Virus record (IMG/VR): IMGVR_UViG_3300025141_000071
Location: 1-64,000 of that record
Length of the DNA stretch: 64,000 bases
Direction: 5' to 3' (one strand)
Source of the DNA: a virus
The notes under the pieces were generated by a model, which did no database searches, had not been told where the DNA came from, and saw only the letters and a program-made list of their open reading frames with translations. Position numbers and translations under genes: made by a program. Positions 56,212-64,000 of this stretch are shown piece by piece (positions within the stretch are counted from its first letter, which is position 1; each line of letters starts with the position of its first letter).

Positions 56212-57513
56212 ATGGCTAAGAGTATTGCGATGATGGCCGATGAAATTCTAGGGGGGATGCTTACTAATAAAGCTACTAACCCGTCCGAAGTATTATCTGA
56301 GACGCGAAACTCGGCTGCGGGAGAAGGAGAGCTTCCTGAACTTTCGGATTCAGCCCGTTCCCAATTGATTGGAGAGTCTTTAGAGTATCTTGACGAGCTT
56401 GACCTCTCTCAGCCCGCACAGCGGAGCCCTGAGCAGCAGAAGAAGAAAGCTGAGTGGGAAAAGAAGAATCGTGAGAAGCGTAACATGCAAGCGCGGTCTC
56501 ATAGCATTCGCGGTTCTCGTTTAGAGCCGGGTGAAACTCACCGTCAGGCTTCTCATAAGGCAGGGCGCGGTAAGAAGAAAGGTGAGGCAGGACACGTATC
56601 AGACCGCCCTCAAGGTAACGCTTCTCCTAGCAACTCTAGGCATTGGCGACATGAGCTTGAGCGCACTAAAAACCCTAAAGGTCCTAAAGGCGCGAGTCAA
56701 ACTCTCATCCCCGGCAAAGGCGGACAAAAGTTCGCTAAGGACGCACATAAGGCTGCTATCAACAGAAGCCGCAAAGCACGCGGAGCAACTGAACTTGCAG
56801 GAGTAGGTTACATGAAGACTGATAAAACCATGACCCTCATTGATGCCAGCTCTCACCGTGAGCGCATCGCTAACAAAAAGATGATGGGGAACCGTCCTCT
56901 TACTGCCGCTGAAAAATCACAAAAGCGTAAGACTTACAAGCGTAAGCCTGGAACCCTGGATAGTGAAGCCGCGAAACATGGTTCGTCCGTCGTGGGTCAA
57001 AACTATGAAGGTAAAGACAGTAACTGGATTCAAGGCGCTGAAAAAGACATCGAGAAGCGTGGCACTGAAGGGGTTTGCACAGGCGACAAGTTTGGTGGTC
57101 CTAGCTGCCCTCCTGGTTCTAAAAGATATAACCTAGCTAAAACTTTTAAGAAGATGGGCAAGAAACGCGATAAAGAAACAGTGTCTAAGAAAGAGAAGGC
57201 TGAGAAAAATGAAAGCATGTGGAGTAACATGACGCCTGAGCATCTGGATATTCTAAGCAAAGCTAAGGATATTATTGATGAAATGACTGCTGCTGGTAGC
57301 ATCGGCACCAATATGGCGGGGTCAGCCAATATTAAGTACGACGTAAACGGTAAGCCTATGGGTCAGGATACACCCCCTATCGAACCTGTTGATAAGTCTT
57401 TACGTAAGACCGACAAGAAAGGTAAAAAGAAAGATAAAAAGAAGAAAGTTTCTATTAAAAAAGAATCTTTTGAAAATTTCTTATCTTTAGTTGTTAACGA
57501 AGCACAAAAATAA
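56212..57513 (+). CDS. Large basic core-type protein with GVCTGDKFGG motif, 433 aa
   Basis: Extremely Lys/Arg-rich, with few hydrophobic residues. A notable segment, KRGTEGVCTGDKFGGPSC followed by PPGSKRYNLAKTFKKM (about residues 284-316), holds two cysteines 11 residues apart and may be a small metal- or DNA-binding unit. The C-terminus ends in a Lys run and an ESFENFLSLVVNE helix, a pattern like T4-type core peptides. It may bind DNA within the head or neutralise the acidic core. Coupled to the protease gene by TAATG. Confidence 0.65.
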   Translation: MAKSIAMMADEILGGMLTNKATNPSEVLSETRNSAAGEGELPELSDSARSQLIGESLEYLDELDLSQPAQRSPEQQKKKAEWEKKNREKRNMQARSHSIRGSRLEPGETHRQASHKAGRGKKKGEAGHVSDRPQGNASPSNSRHWRHELERTKNPKGPKGASQTLIPGKGGQKFAKDAHKAAINRSRKARGATELAGVGYMKTDKTMTLIDASSHRERIANKKMMGNRPLTAAEKSQKRKTYKRKPGTLDSEAAKHGSSVVGQNYEGKDSNWIQGAEKDIEKRGTEGVCTGDKFGGPSCPPGSKRYNLAKTFKKMGKKRDKETVSKKEKAEKNESMWSNMTPEHLDILSKAKDIIDEMTAAGSIGTNMAGSANIKYDVNGKPMGQDTPPIEPVDKSLRKTDKKGKKKDKKKKVSIKKESFENFLSLVVNEAQK

Positions 57514-58124
57514 TGTTACTTAAAGATATCTTTTCGTTCGGAGAAATCTCTCTGTTATCTGAAGGACGTTCGAACGGCCCTGTAAAATTCCGTGGAATCT
57601 TCTCGGAGGCTGAGAGGCCGAACGGAAATAAGCGTGTTTATAGCCGCACTCTTCTAGAGCGAGAAGTTAAGAAGCTTCAAGGTCAGATTGGTGACCGCCG
57701 ACTCTTAGGTGAGTTAGACCACCCTTCAGACGAGATTGTTCACCTCGGGAATGTTTCCCATGTTATTACAAAGCTTAACATTCAAGGAAATCATGTTATG
57801 GGTGAAGGCGAAGTTTTGAATACCCCTGCGGGAAAGGTCCTTACAGAGCTACTTAAAGCTGGCGTTAAACTTGGTATTTCTTCACGCGGAACTGGGTCCG
57901 TAGACTTAGATGAGTCTGGTGCTAATTACGTGGTAGGGGAAAACTACAATATGATTACTTTTGATATGGTATCAGAACCTTCTAGTCAAGATGCGTTCCC
58001 TTCCCTGTCTGAAAGTAAAGAGGTTGTGTCAGAGGCGCGTGAGCCTATCGTGGAAGAACTTGAACACTTGCATAATGACCGTCTATATATCACTGCATTA
58101 AAAAGGAGACTAGGCAAGATTTAA
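57513..58124 (+). CDS. gp21: Prohead core protease (T4 gp21-like)
   Basis: A 203-aa protease. Conserved blocks are FRGIFSEAERPNGNKRVYSR, LGELDHPSDEIVHLGNVSHV (catalytic His in DHP), GEGEVLNTPAGK and GISSRGTGSV (catalytic Ser). It cleaves core and capsid proteins at LxE-A/G/S sites during head maturation and then destroys itself. Such sites occur in its own sequence (LSE-G, LSE-S). It lies just upstream of scaffold and capsid as in T4. Confidence 0.9.
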   Translation: MLLKDIFSFGEISLLSEGRSNGPVKFRGIFSEAERPNGNKRVYSRTLLEREVKKLQGQIGDRRLLGELDHPSDEIVHLGNVSHVITKLNIQGNHVMGEGEVLNTPAGKVLTELLKAGVKLGISSRGTGSVDLDESGANYVVGENYNMITFDMVSEPSSQDAFPSLSESKEVVSEAREPIVEELEHLHNDRLYITALKRRLGKI

Positions 58125-58152
58125 AAATAAAACGCCTATACTCGTTTTAACT

Positions 58153-58181
58153 AGTAAATAATCAAGAGTAGAGAAACTAAT
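58153..58181 (+). promoter_or_regulatory. Late-type region before the scaffold gene
   Basis: TAAATAAT is followed by AGAGTAGAGAAAC and the ATG at 58182. The AGTAGAG piece also precedes the genes at 60488 and 62998, where it serves as Shine-Dalgarno. A promoter is plausible but unproven. Confidence 0.4.
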
Positions 58182-58787
58182 ATGAGTAAACACATTGATA
58201 AAATTGTCCAAGCCCTCCCCGAAGGTCTCACTGAGACTGGCATCGAGGAAGTGGCTGTACTACTTGACGAGGTCGTAGAAGACCGCGTTGCTGAAGAGGT
58301 TAAACTACTCGAAGCAAAAGTAAAAGCATTCCTTCGTACTAAACTTGACGACCTTAAAGAGACCGCACGTCGGGAACTTGAGGCTGATGACAAGTTAGTT
58401 CGTGCGTATAAGGTTTTTGAAGCCGTTAAGACGATTGTCGCTGCTGAACTGGAAAGTGAAGATGTACACAGCGCCGTCCGCACATATGAAGTAGAGAACA
58501 CCCGACTCCAAGGTGAGGTTGAATCAATCAACGGTCAGCTTGAAGAGTCTATTAAAACAGTCAATCTTTTGGAGTCCAAGCTGGACTACCGAGAGAGTGA
58601 ACTTAGTCAACTTAGCGAGGCACTTGTAGATGAAAAGGAAAAGGCTGAGATTCCTTTCAAGTCCTCCGAGTCGGCTGTCATGATTACTAACGAGAGTCAT
58701 GGTACCCAAAGTCTTCCAGCTTCGGCCCTGGAGAATTTCTTCCTGAACGAGGACGTTATTCGTTTGTCCAACCTTCAAAGGAGTTAA
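58182..58787 (+). CDS. gp22: Prohead scaffold protein (gp22-like)
   Basis: A 201-aa acidic, almost wholly helical protein with a long coiled coil (about 100-155: VENTRLQGEVESINGQLEES and on). Multiple LxE-A/S sites (LLE-A, LSE-A, LLE-S) fit cleavage by the prohead protease. Position between protease and capsid genes supports the scaffold call. The C-terminal NFFLNEDVIRLSNLQR is a likely capsid-binding helix. It is shorter than T4 gp22 (269 aa). Confidence 0.8.
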   Translation: MSKHIDKIVQALPEGLTETGIEEVAVLLDEVVEDRVAEEVKLLEAKVKAFLRTKLDDLKETARRELEADDKLVRAYKVFEAVKTIVAAELESEDVHSAVRTYEVENTRLQGEVESINGQLEESIKTVNLLESKLDYRESELSQLSEALVDEKEKAEIPFKSSESAVMITNESHGTQSLPASALENFFLNEDVIRLSNLQRS

Positions 58788-58793
58788 AAAATT

Positions 58794-60398
58794 ATGTTAA
58801 ATAAAGAAATTTCTAATACTCTATGCGAAAAGTGGAGCCCGATTCTTGAAGGTGTTGCCGACCAGTACACTCGTGAGACTACTGCCGTCCTCCTTGAGAA
58901 CCAAGCTCGCCACATTTTAAATGAAGCGCAAAAAGATGGGATGTTATCCGAGGCCACTCCTGGTCAGGCACCGACATCTGTCGGTACCATCGGTACTTTC
59001 CAAAAGTTTGCATTTCCGCTAGTACGTCGGGTTTTCCCCGAATTGATTGCCAACAAGATTGCTGGCGTTCAGCCGATGCAAGGCCCCGTTTCCCAGATTT
59101 TCTATCTTGGTTACGACCGTGCTTCTGAGAACCGCCGTCAAACCATCTACAGCAAGTACAACCTCACTTATGGTCAAGGTGCCATTGGTGATGCTACTAC
59201 TCAGTGGACTGGTGGTGCTCTTGACGCCCTAGGCGCGGCTGCTACCGACCCGAACGTTCTTTCGGCTCTTGATACTTCTGCTATTAAGGCTACCGAGATG
59301 ACCGTTCCTTCGGCTACAGTCGGAGGTCAAATCGCTGCGTTCCCTGTTTCAGGTCGCACGGCTGGTTATGACGTCTCAAGCGGTGAAGTTCTTGGTACGG
59401 TGGTTAGCCCGATTAACGGTGACCTTAGTGCTCAACAAAGCTTCGATTCGACTCCGCATGGTACTATTCCTGAGATTAACTTCCATATCGAGCAACAGGC
59501 TGTCACGGCCCGTACTCGTAAGTTCCGCGCTCTGTGGACCTTGGAAGCGGCTCAAGACCTTCGTGCCTATCACAACCTCGACCTTGAGCGTGAACTGACT
59601 GACCTTCTTGGTAAGGAAGTTGCTCTTGAGATTGACCGTGAGCTTATCGAAGATATGCGTGCCATTGCGTACGACATGTCAGGCGGTTCTTTCCAACGTA
59701 CTATGTTGGACCTCCCGAACAGTAACAACATTACTGGCGCGGGTACGAACCAAACTGTCTTCGACCCGACTGACTTCCTGTATGATACAGTTGGTCTTTC
59801 TGGCGCTCCTGGTGGTGGACTCTATCAGACGCAGCGAAACATCTTCTTTGTTGATTTTGCTTCGACTTCTCTGAACCTTGCACCTCGTCACGTTGGTCAG
59901 GCGTACGCGAACCTTCTCGCTACTCTGAACTTTGCTGCTCAGGACATTTACAAGACTACGTACCGTGGTGCTGGTAACTGGATTGTTACCTCTCCTATGG
60001 TTGCGGCCATTCTTAACTCTGCCTCCAAGCTTGAAGGTGGTGTGAAGGGCAGTAACTGGGAAGGTCAGCTTGGTGCCAACATTAACTATGCTGGTAAGCT
60101 TCAAGGCTTGTTCGACGTTTACGTTGACCCGCTGTACCCTGATGACGAAATCATGATGGGCTACAAGGGTTCATCTCCGATGGACTCGGGCTTCGTGTAC
60201 TCACCGTACATTCCGCTCCAGATGCTTCCTACTATTACGGACCCTGAGACGTTCCAACCTCGTAAGGGCTTGCTCACTCGCTACGGTAAAGCCGCAGTGA
60301 CTCCTGAGTCTCGCTTCTTCCGAATCATCCGTCTCATCGGTGCAGGTTCGAACTACATGTTCCGTCCTGGTATTCGTAACTTCCCGACGCAAGGTTAA
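58794..60398 (+). CDS. gp23: Major capsid protein (T4 gp23-like)
   Basis: A 534-aa capsid protein. TIGTFQKFAFPLVRRVFPEL and IAGVQPMQGPVSQIFYL are the conserved N-arm of T4-type capsids; ALWTLEAAQDLRAYHNLDLE and VTSPMVAAIL follow. LSE53-A54 matches the prohead protease consensus and corresponds to the T4 gp23 maturation cut; ILE-G at 17-20 and LNE-A at 42-45 are further possible sites. A good AGGAG precedes the ATG. A terminator follows. Folding is likely helped by the phage GroES. Confidence 0.95.
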   Translation: MLNKEISNTLCEKWSPILEGVADQYTRETTAVLLENQARHILNEAQKDGMLSEATPGQAPTSVGTIGTFQKFAFPLVRRVFPELIANKIAGVQPMQGPVSQIFYLGYDRASENRRQTIYSKYNLTYGQGAIGDATTQWTGGALDALGAAATDPNVLSALDTSAIKATEMTVPSATVGGQIAAFPVSGRTAGYDVSSGEVLGTVVSPINGDLSAQQSFDSTPHGTIPEINFHIEQQAVTARTRKFRALWTLEAAQDLRAYHNLDLERELTDLLGKEVALEIDRELIEDMRAIAYDMSGGSFQRTMLDLPNSNNITGAGTNQTVFDPTDFLYDTVGLSGAPGGGLYQTQRNIFFVDFASTSLNLAPRHVGQAYANLLATLNFAAQDIYKTTYRGAGNWIVTSPMVAAILNSASKLEGGVKGSNWEGQLGANINYAGKLQGLFDVYVDPLYPDDEIMMGYKGSSPMDSGFVYSPYIPLQMLPTITDPETFQPRKGLLTRYGKAAVTPESRFFRIIRLIGAGSNYMFRPGIRNFPTQG

Positions 60399-60421
60399 TC
60401 CTAGCTAGTCGGTAATAGATA

Positions 60422-60457
60422 AAAGAGAGTCGTACTTTTTAAGGTGCGGCTCTCTTT
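60422..60457 (+). terminator. Hairpin terminator after the major capsid gene
   Basis: AAAGAGAGTCGTAC (60422-60435) pairs with GTGCGGCTCTCTTT (60444-60457), a 14-bp stem with two G-U pairs and an 8-base loop. The downstream U-run is interrupted (GTCTGTCT), so termination may be partial. Confidence 0.75.
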
Positions 60458-60462
60458 GTCTG

Positions 60463-60479
60463 TCTATATACAGTAGAGG
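60463..60479 (+). promoter_or_regulatory. Late promoter/RBS module, copy 1
   Basis: TCTATATACAGTAGAGG ends 8 bases before the ATG at 60488. It is nearly the same as the module at 62972-62988. TATATA serves as -10 and GAGG as Shine-Dalgarno. Confidence 0.55.
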
Positions 60480-60487
60480 TAAAACTT

Positions 60488-60718
60488 ATGATTAAATACA
60501 CAAACACAAGAGGCAGCACGGTTCGGTTACAGACTTCTCAAGGCGTAGTAATTCTACGTGGAGAGGAAAGCGTCGAGCTAAACGAAGAGGTTCATCACCC
60601 TTACTTTGTCACTAAGACTGAAGTGGTGAAAGTAGCTAAGAAACCTGCCGCCAAGAAACCTGCCGTTAAAAAGGCAGAACCTAAGAAATCATCCGACGTA
60701 AAAAAGACTGAGGAGTAA
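60488..60718 (+). CDS. Small Lys-rich head-region protein, 76 aa
   Basis: The first ~50 residues form beta-strands (TRGSTVRLQTSQGVVILRGE, HHPYFVTKTEVVKV); the tail is AK/PK-rich (KKPAAKKPAVKKAEPKK), like histone-type or decoration-protein tails. No family recognised. Being next to the capsid and neck genes, it may be a minor head protein. It has its own promoter module. The stop is followed at once by the neck gene with GAGGAG as RBS. Confidence 0.65.
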   Translation: MIKYTNTRGSTVRLQTSQGVVILRGEESVELNEEVHHPYFVTKTEVVKVAKKPAAKKPAVKKAEPKKSSDVKKTEE

Positions 60719-60721
60719 TCC

Positions 60722-61594
60722 ATGAGCTATAGAGCGGTAAAACCCCAAACCCGTTATGGCAATACTTTTGGTACTGTTAGTGGTAGTGATGCTGAGCTAA
60801 ACTCTTGGGATTACGCTGGGGAAATTGACTACACTAACTTAAACCGTAGGAGGTTTAAAAATCAGACCTATATGACTGATTTTTATAAGAGCATTCAAGA
60901 TTTTATCTTGGCGCGCTTAGGGTTTCCTGTTGTTAGGGTAGAGCTTACCGAGTTTCAAATAACCACAGCTATTGATGAGGCTGTGTCTAAGCTTGATTAT
61001 CACGCGCCTGATTGGTGTAATCAGTTCTGTACGTTTGCTACGTCTGCGGGTATCGCTTTATATGAGCTTCCTCAAGTTGTGGTAAACAACCTTAAGCAGG
61101 CTGTATACCACAAACAGCTTCTTAGCTTGGCGCAATCTAACGGTACTTTAGAGTTTGATTTCTTCTTGAAGTACTTTCAAGATAACTTCCTCTTCCGAGA
61201 CTTCTCGGTCGGGGATTACTACATTACCATCTCTCACTTAGAGATGATGCGGAAGATTCTAGGGAATGATGGAACGTTTAATGTGGTTAACGGTAGGTAT
61301 TTAAACATCGCGCCTACACCTCAAATGCCTCAAGAGGTTTTGGTGGAGTTTAAAGCTATCGACAGCAGTACGCTACACCCATACTTTGTTAATTGGATTC
61401 AGAAGTACGCGTTGGCGATTTCTAAAGTTATATTGGGGCAAATTCGCGGGAAATATCAAACACTCCCCTCACCTGGAGGAGGCGCACAGCTGAACGGTGA
61501 GTCTTTGATTCAACAGGGTACTGAAGAGCAGACAAAGCTCGTTGAAGACCTGATGCTCGAAATTGAAGAGCCTCCTGGTTTTAGTACCTTCTAA
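60722..61594 (+). CDS. gp13: Neck protein (T4 gp13-like)
   Basis: A 290-aa neck protein. The C-terminal region (YALAISKVILGQIRGKYQTL, PSPGGGAQLNGESLIQQG, TEEQTKLVEDLML) is typical of T4-type gp13. It closes the filled head below the portal, together with gp14. Order capsid-gp13-gp14-gp15-sheath agrees with T4-like phages. Coupled to the next gene by TAATG. Confidence 0.78.
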   Translation: MSYRAVKPQTRYGNTFGTVSGSDAELNSWDYAGEIDYTNLNRRRFKNQTYMTDFYKSIQDFILARLGFPVVRVELTEFQITTAIDEAVSKLDYHAPDWCNQFCTFATSAGIALYELPQVVVNNLKQAVYHKQLLSLAQSNGTLEFDFFLKYFQDNFLFRDFSVGDYYITISHLEMMRKILGNDGTFNVVNGRYLNIAPTPQMPQEVLVEFKAIDSSTLHPYFVNWIQKYALAISKVILGQIRGKYQTLPSPGGGAQLNGESLIQQGTEEQTKLVEDLMLEIEEPPGFSTF

Positions 61595-62148
61595 TGGCTG
61601 ACCGTAAACAATTTCGAACTTCCTCCAAAATCGTAGGTGACACGTCATTAGAAACTAATGACCAGCTCAATCTGTATGATTTAGAGAACCCCGATATCGA
61701 GATGTTTAATCTTGTGGATGATGAGCTTATTCGGTTGAGCGGCTCAAAAATTCTCCTATACAAATTTTATAGGAGAGAAGGGTTAAAAGACAATGTCTAC
61801 GGCGAAGACTCTATGAAGGCAATATCGGATACTCCTGTAGTCTTGCATGGGCATTATGAAGCTCAGGCGTTAGAGGAGAGTTTAACTGAGTTTGGTATTG
61901 AAATCCAAAGCGAGCAGCTTTTTACATTTAATAAAAGTTATATTGATAAGTTGGTGGGACGTCCTATTATTGCGGGGGATATTCTACAGCCCGAGTTTCA
62001 AAATCTAAAATACGAGGTGTTTGAGGTTCAGGAAGACCAGTTTGATATTTATGGCGTTTATCACTTAGTTTGTGCTGCTAAGGTCCTCCGTGATGATGAG
62101 GATATTACTAGAAACGAGGAATCATTCCCTCAGGATGAGGTTTACTAA
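61594..62148 (+). CDS. gp14: Neck protein (T4 gp14-like)
   Basis: A 184-aa acidic protein in the gp14 position. It contains YKFYRREGLKDNVYGEDSM, VVLHGHYEAQALEESLTEFG and the C-terminal FEVQEDQFDIYGVYHLVCAAK, a beta-rich pattern I associate with gp14-type head-completion proteins. Mainly assigned by synteny. TAATG overlaps at both ends. Confidence 0.65.
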   Translation: MADRKQFRTSSKIVGDTSLETNDQLNLYDLENPDIEMFNLVDDELIRLSGSKILLYKFYRREGLKDNVYGEDSMKAISDTPVVLHGHYEAQALEESLTEFGIEIQSEQLFTFNKSYIDKLVGRPIIAGDILQPEFQNLKYEVFEVQEDQFDIYGVYHLVCAAKVLRDDEDITRNEESFPQDEVY

Positions 62149-62933
62149 TGGCTGGCGCATTTTGGACTATAGATAGAATTCGTGAGGAAATACAAGCCTT
62201 AGATTCCCATGCGACCTATCAACCTGCTAACTTCTACAAAGATTTCACACGAAGACTCAAAGAGCTTCTAGGAGGTTTTGAGGTTCTAAAAGGGGATGAT
62301 ACCTTACGAAGTGTAGAGATTATTTACGCTAACCCCGAGCGCGCAATCGCTAAAATCACAGAGACTAAAAACACACAATTACCTATCTTATCCCTTCAAT
62401 TTGAAGGAGTAGAATTGGACCAAAGTCGTAGAAAACCTGCGGCTGCGTTAGTGGAGAAAAGGTTTTGGGATACCGAGAAGCAACGCGCTATTCGATATAT
62501 GGCCTTAGCTCCTCCCGCTACCAACCTTTCTTTTGGTCTTAACATCTGGGGAAAGTACGTAGATGAGGTTAACCAGCTTACTGAACAAGTGTTGTTACTG
62601 TTTAGACCCAACTTGAATATTGATATTCGTCCTGGGGAGAACTACGAAGCCTTTGTTTTGGATGTAGGGGATGCCTCTAACTTGACCGCAGGAGATAGGG
62701 AAGACCGTCTCGTAAGGCGTACAGTACGTTTTAAAGTAGAGTCCTACATCCCTGGGAAAGTTTTTCGGTTCACTAATACTAGCGAAATTAAGACTTTAAA
62801 TTACGAAGAATACATCGAAGAGACCTCAGGTCTTCAAACTCTAGAAAGCTTTTTTGAGGCTGGCGGCGCTGGGTTTGAGCTTAATCAAATCCCAAATAGA
62901 GGGGCGAACATCACTACAATCCCAGGTTCTTAA
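62148..62933 (+). CDS. gp15: Tail terminator (T4 gp15-like)
   Basis: A 261-aa protein with the features of the gp15/tail-terminator family: LPILSLQFEGVELDQSRR, LSFGLNIWGKYVDEVNQLTE, QVLLLFRPNL and VRRTVRFKVESYIPG. It caps the finished tail tube and sheath and joins the neck. Located between the neck genes and the sheath as in T4-like phages. Confidence 0.75.
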   Translation: MAGAFWTIDRIREEIQALDSHATYQPANFYKDFTRRLKELLGGFEVLKGDDTLRSVEIIYANPERAIAKITETKNTQLPILSLQFEGVELDQSRRKPAAALVEKRFWDTEKQRAIRYMALAPPATNLSFGLNIWGKYVDEVNQLTEQVLLLFRPNLNIDIRPGENYEAFVLDVGDASNLTAGDREDRLVRRTVRFKVESYIPGKVFRFTNTSEIKTLNYEEYIEETSGLQTLESFFEAGGAGFELNQIPNRGANITTIPGS

Positions 62934-62971
62934 CGAATTTAAAAAATCTGCGAGGTTTTGGGGGCGAGTGT

Positions 62972-62988
62972 TCTAAATATAGTAGAGG
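62972..62988 (+). promoter_or_regulatory. Late promoter/RBS module, copy 2
   Basis: TCTAAATATAGTAGAGG lies 9 bases before the ATG at 62998 and closely matches copy 1 at 60463-60479. TAAATA resembles the T4 late box. Confidence 0.55.
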
Positions 62989-62997
62989 AAAATCTCA

Positions 62998-63186
62998 ATG
63001 TCTGTTTATAAAAAAATCAAAAATACTACTCACCAAGGACTTGAACTGGTCACTAAAACTCCTTCAGGACAATTTGACCATATTTGGGTACCTTCTAAGC
63101 AGTCTGTTGTAGTCCCCACCGATTCAATCACTGATTTAATTCGCGTTGCTGAACAACGACAGATGATTAAAATCACAAACGCTTAA
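62998..63186 (+). CDS. Small protein before the sheath gene, 62 aa
   Basis: Beta-rich: VYKKIKNTTHQGLELVTKTP, HIWVPSKQSVVVPTDSI, then a short helix ending in IKITNA. It resembles the protein at 60488 in strand layout and promoter but not clearly in sequence. No family recognised; probably a minor virion protein. Confidence 0.65.
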   Translation: MSVYKKIKNTTHQGLELVTKTPSGQFDHIWVPSKQSVVVPTDSITDLIRVAEQRQMIKITNA

Positions 63187-63202
63187 TAGGAGAATATAAA
63201 AC

Positions 63203-64000
63203 ATGCCCGCATACGTTAGCCCTGGTGTATATGTCATTGAAAAAGACTGGTCTGATTACAGCCCGTCTCTTAACTCTACTTCGGTAGGGGTTCTTGGCTT
63301 TGCTTCGCAAGGTCCCGTTGGAACAGCTACTTTAGTTACCAACGCGGACCAACTCGTCAGTCGATTCGGTCGCCCCGATGACGCTGAAGGTGGTTTCGGT
63401 CTTATTGGTGCTTACCATATTCTAGACCGTACTAACACCGTTTACTTTACAAGAGTCGCTACTGATAATGCGGCGGTAGCCGATACCGCTGTTAAGGTTG
63501 GAGGCTGTCCTCACAACAACCCAACTAACCACATGTCTACGGATAATTACTATCTCTTTATCTGTGAAGTGACGGATGGAGCGGGTGTTAATAGAACGAC
63601 TACCCCGTTAATCTTTAACGTTTCTCCCGCGTCAGGTAACACCTCCCTGTCGGGAGCCGCTGCCGCTGTTGAGAATGAAGTAAACCTTCGTACTACCCCG
63701 AACTCTCCTATCTCCTTCCGCCCTACGACCAGCTCCATGGGCGACTTCGTTGGGGCATATGCAGGCGCGTCAGCGAAACTTAGGGTTTATGCATGGTCTT
63801 CAACTACTTCCTTCGGAGTTATTCCCGCTGGTACTACCGCAGGCGCAGCAGGAACAGTCAGTTCTCTCTCAGGTCAGAACGCCGCGCTTTCCGCTCTAAG
63901 CGGTAACATGAATGTGACCTGTAATAACGGGGTTGCTGATATCGCTGGTGCTAAAGGGGTAGACTCCTCTGGTACTGAGTTTGATACTACTGCCGTTAGC
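63203..64000 (+). CDS. gp18: Tail sheath protein (T4 gp18-like), 5' part
   Basis: The frame is open from the ATG at 63203 to the right edge (266 codons), so the gene is incomplete. It starts MPAYVSPGVYVIEKDWSDYS, followed by SVGVLGFASQGPVGTATLVTN and RFGRPDDAEGGFGLIGAYHIL and RTNTVYFTRV, the classic N-terminus of myophage sheath proteins. AGGAG lies 11 bases upstream. It forms the contractile sheath around the tube. The middle holds an Ala/Ser-rich variable domain. Confidence 0.93.
   Translation, partial: MPAYVSPGVYVIEKDWSDYSPSLNSTSVGVLGFASQGPVGTATLVTNADQLVSRFGRPDDAEGGFGLIGAYHILDRTNTVYFTRVATDNAAVADTAVKVGGCPHNNPTNHMSTDNYYLFICEVTDGAGVNRTTTPLIFNVSPASGNTSLSGAAAAVENEVNLRTTPNSPISFRPTTSSMGDFVGAYAGASAKLRVYAWSSTTSFGVIPAGTTAGAAGTVSSLSGQNAALSALSGNMNVTCNNGVADIAGAKGVDSSGTEFDTTAVS

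Overview
This window is part of the genome of a large, lytic, contractile-tailed phage of the T4 superfamily (myovirus). The evidence is a near-complete set of T4-type virion genes: large terminase, portal, prohead protease, scaffold, major capsid protein, neck proteins, tail sheath and baseplate wedge and hub. A UvsW-like helicase, a TOPRIM primase and a phage GroES are also present. I cannot name the phage or its host. Sigma70-like promoters and predicted lipoproteins suggest a bacterium with an outer membrane. The class II ribonucleotide reductase needs adenosylcobalamin, so B12 should be available in the infected cell.

Layout. (1) 1-3.9 kb: tightly packed small minus-strand genes, probably early. 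Most transcription units start at a near-identical promoter (TTGCAA, 16-17 bases, TATAAT) whose -10 box lies only 6-7 bases before the ATG, so their mRNAs should be leaderless. (2) 3.9-8.7 kb: GroES, exported and membrane proteins, a thermonuclease, dCMP deaminase and class II RNR. (3) 8.8-11.9 kb: a two-gene tail-protein paralogue, a small SLOG-like protein and a glycosyltransferase. (4) 11.9-23.6 kb: terminase, portal, a large repeat protein, UvsW-like helicase, a gp26-like baseplate protein with a probable -1 frameshift extension, primase and a Cas4-like nuclease. Strands alternate here, and most divergent gene pairs share one AT-rich palindromic promoter-like element. (5) 23.6-44.8 kb: an all-plus tail and baseplate operon (tape measure, tube/cap protein, gp53, hub, spike, lectin-like protein, gp25, gp6, gpI/gp7-like wedge and distal proteins). 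(6) 44.8-55.3 kb: three fibre-type proteins sharing an N-terminal docking motif; two are paralogous beta-helix fibres with mucin-like Thr-rich spacers of very different length. (7) 55.3-64 kb: a lipoprotein, prohead-core proteins, protease, scaffold, capsid, a terminator, neck proteins, tail completion protein and the start of the tail sheath, which runs off the right edge.

How it works together. The early genes are switched on by host-type promoters. Nucleotide genes (nrdJ, dCMP deaminase) and replication or recombination genes (primase, helicase, nuclease) supply and process DNA. The late operons build the head (core, protease, scaffold, capsid), fill it through the portal with the terminase, and assemble the tail on the baseplate. 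Late start sites are preceded by AT-rich -10-like boxes without a -35, including one exact T4 late box (TATAAATA). Many late genes are joined by TAATG or ATGA stop-start overlaps, pointing to translational coupling.

The most unusual points are the array of leaderless early promoters, the seven-T frameshift site in the gp26-like gene, the shared palindromes between divergent genes, and the modular tail proteins.
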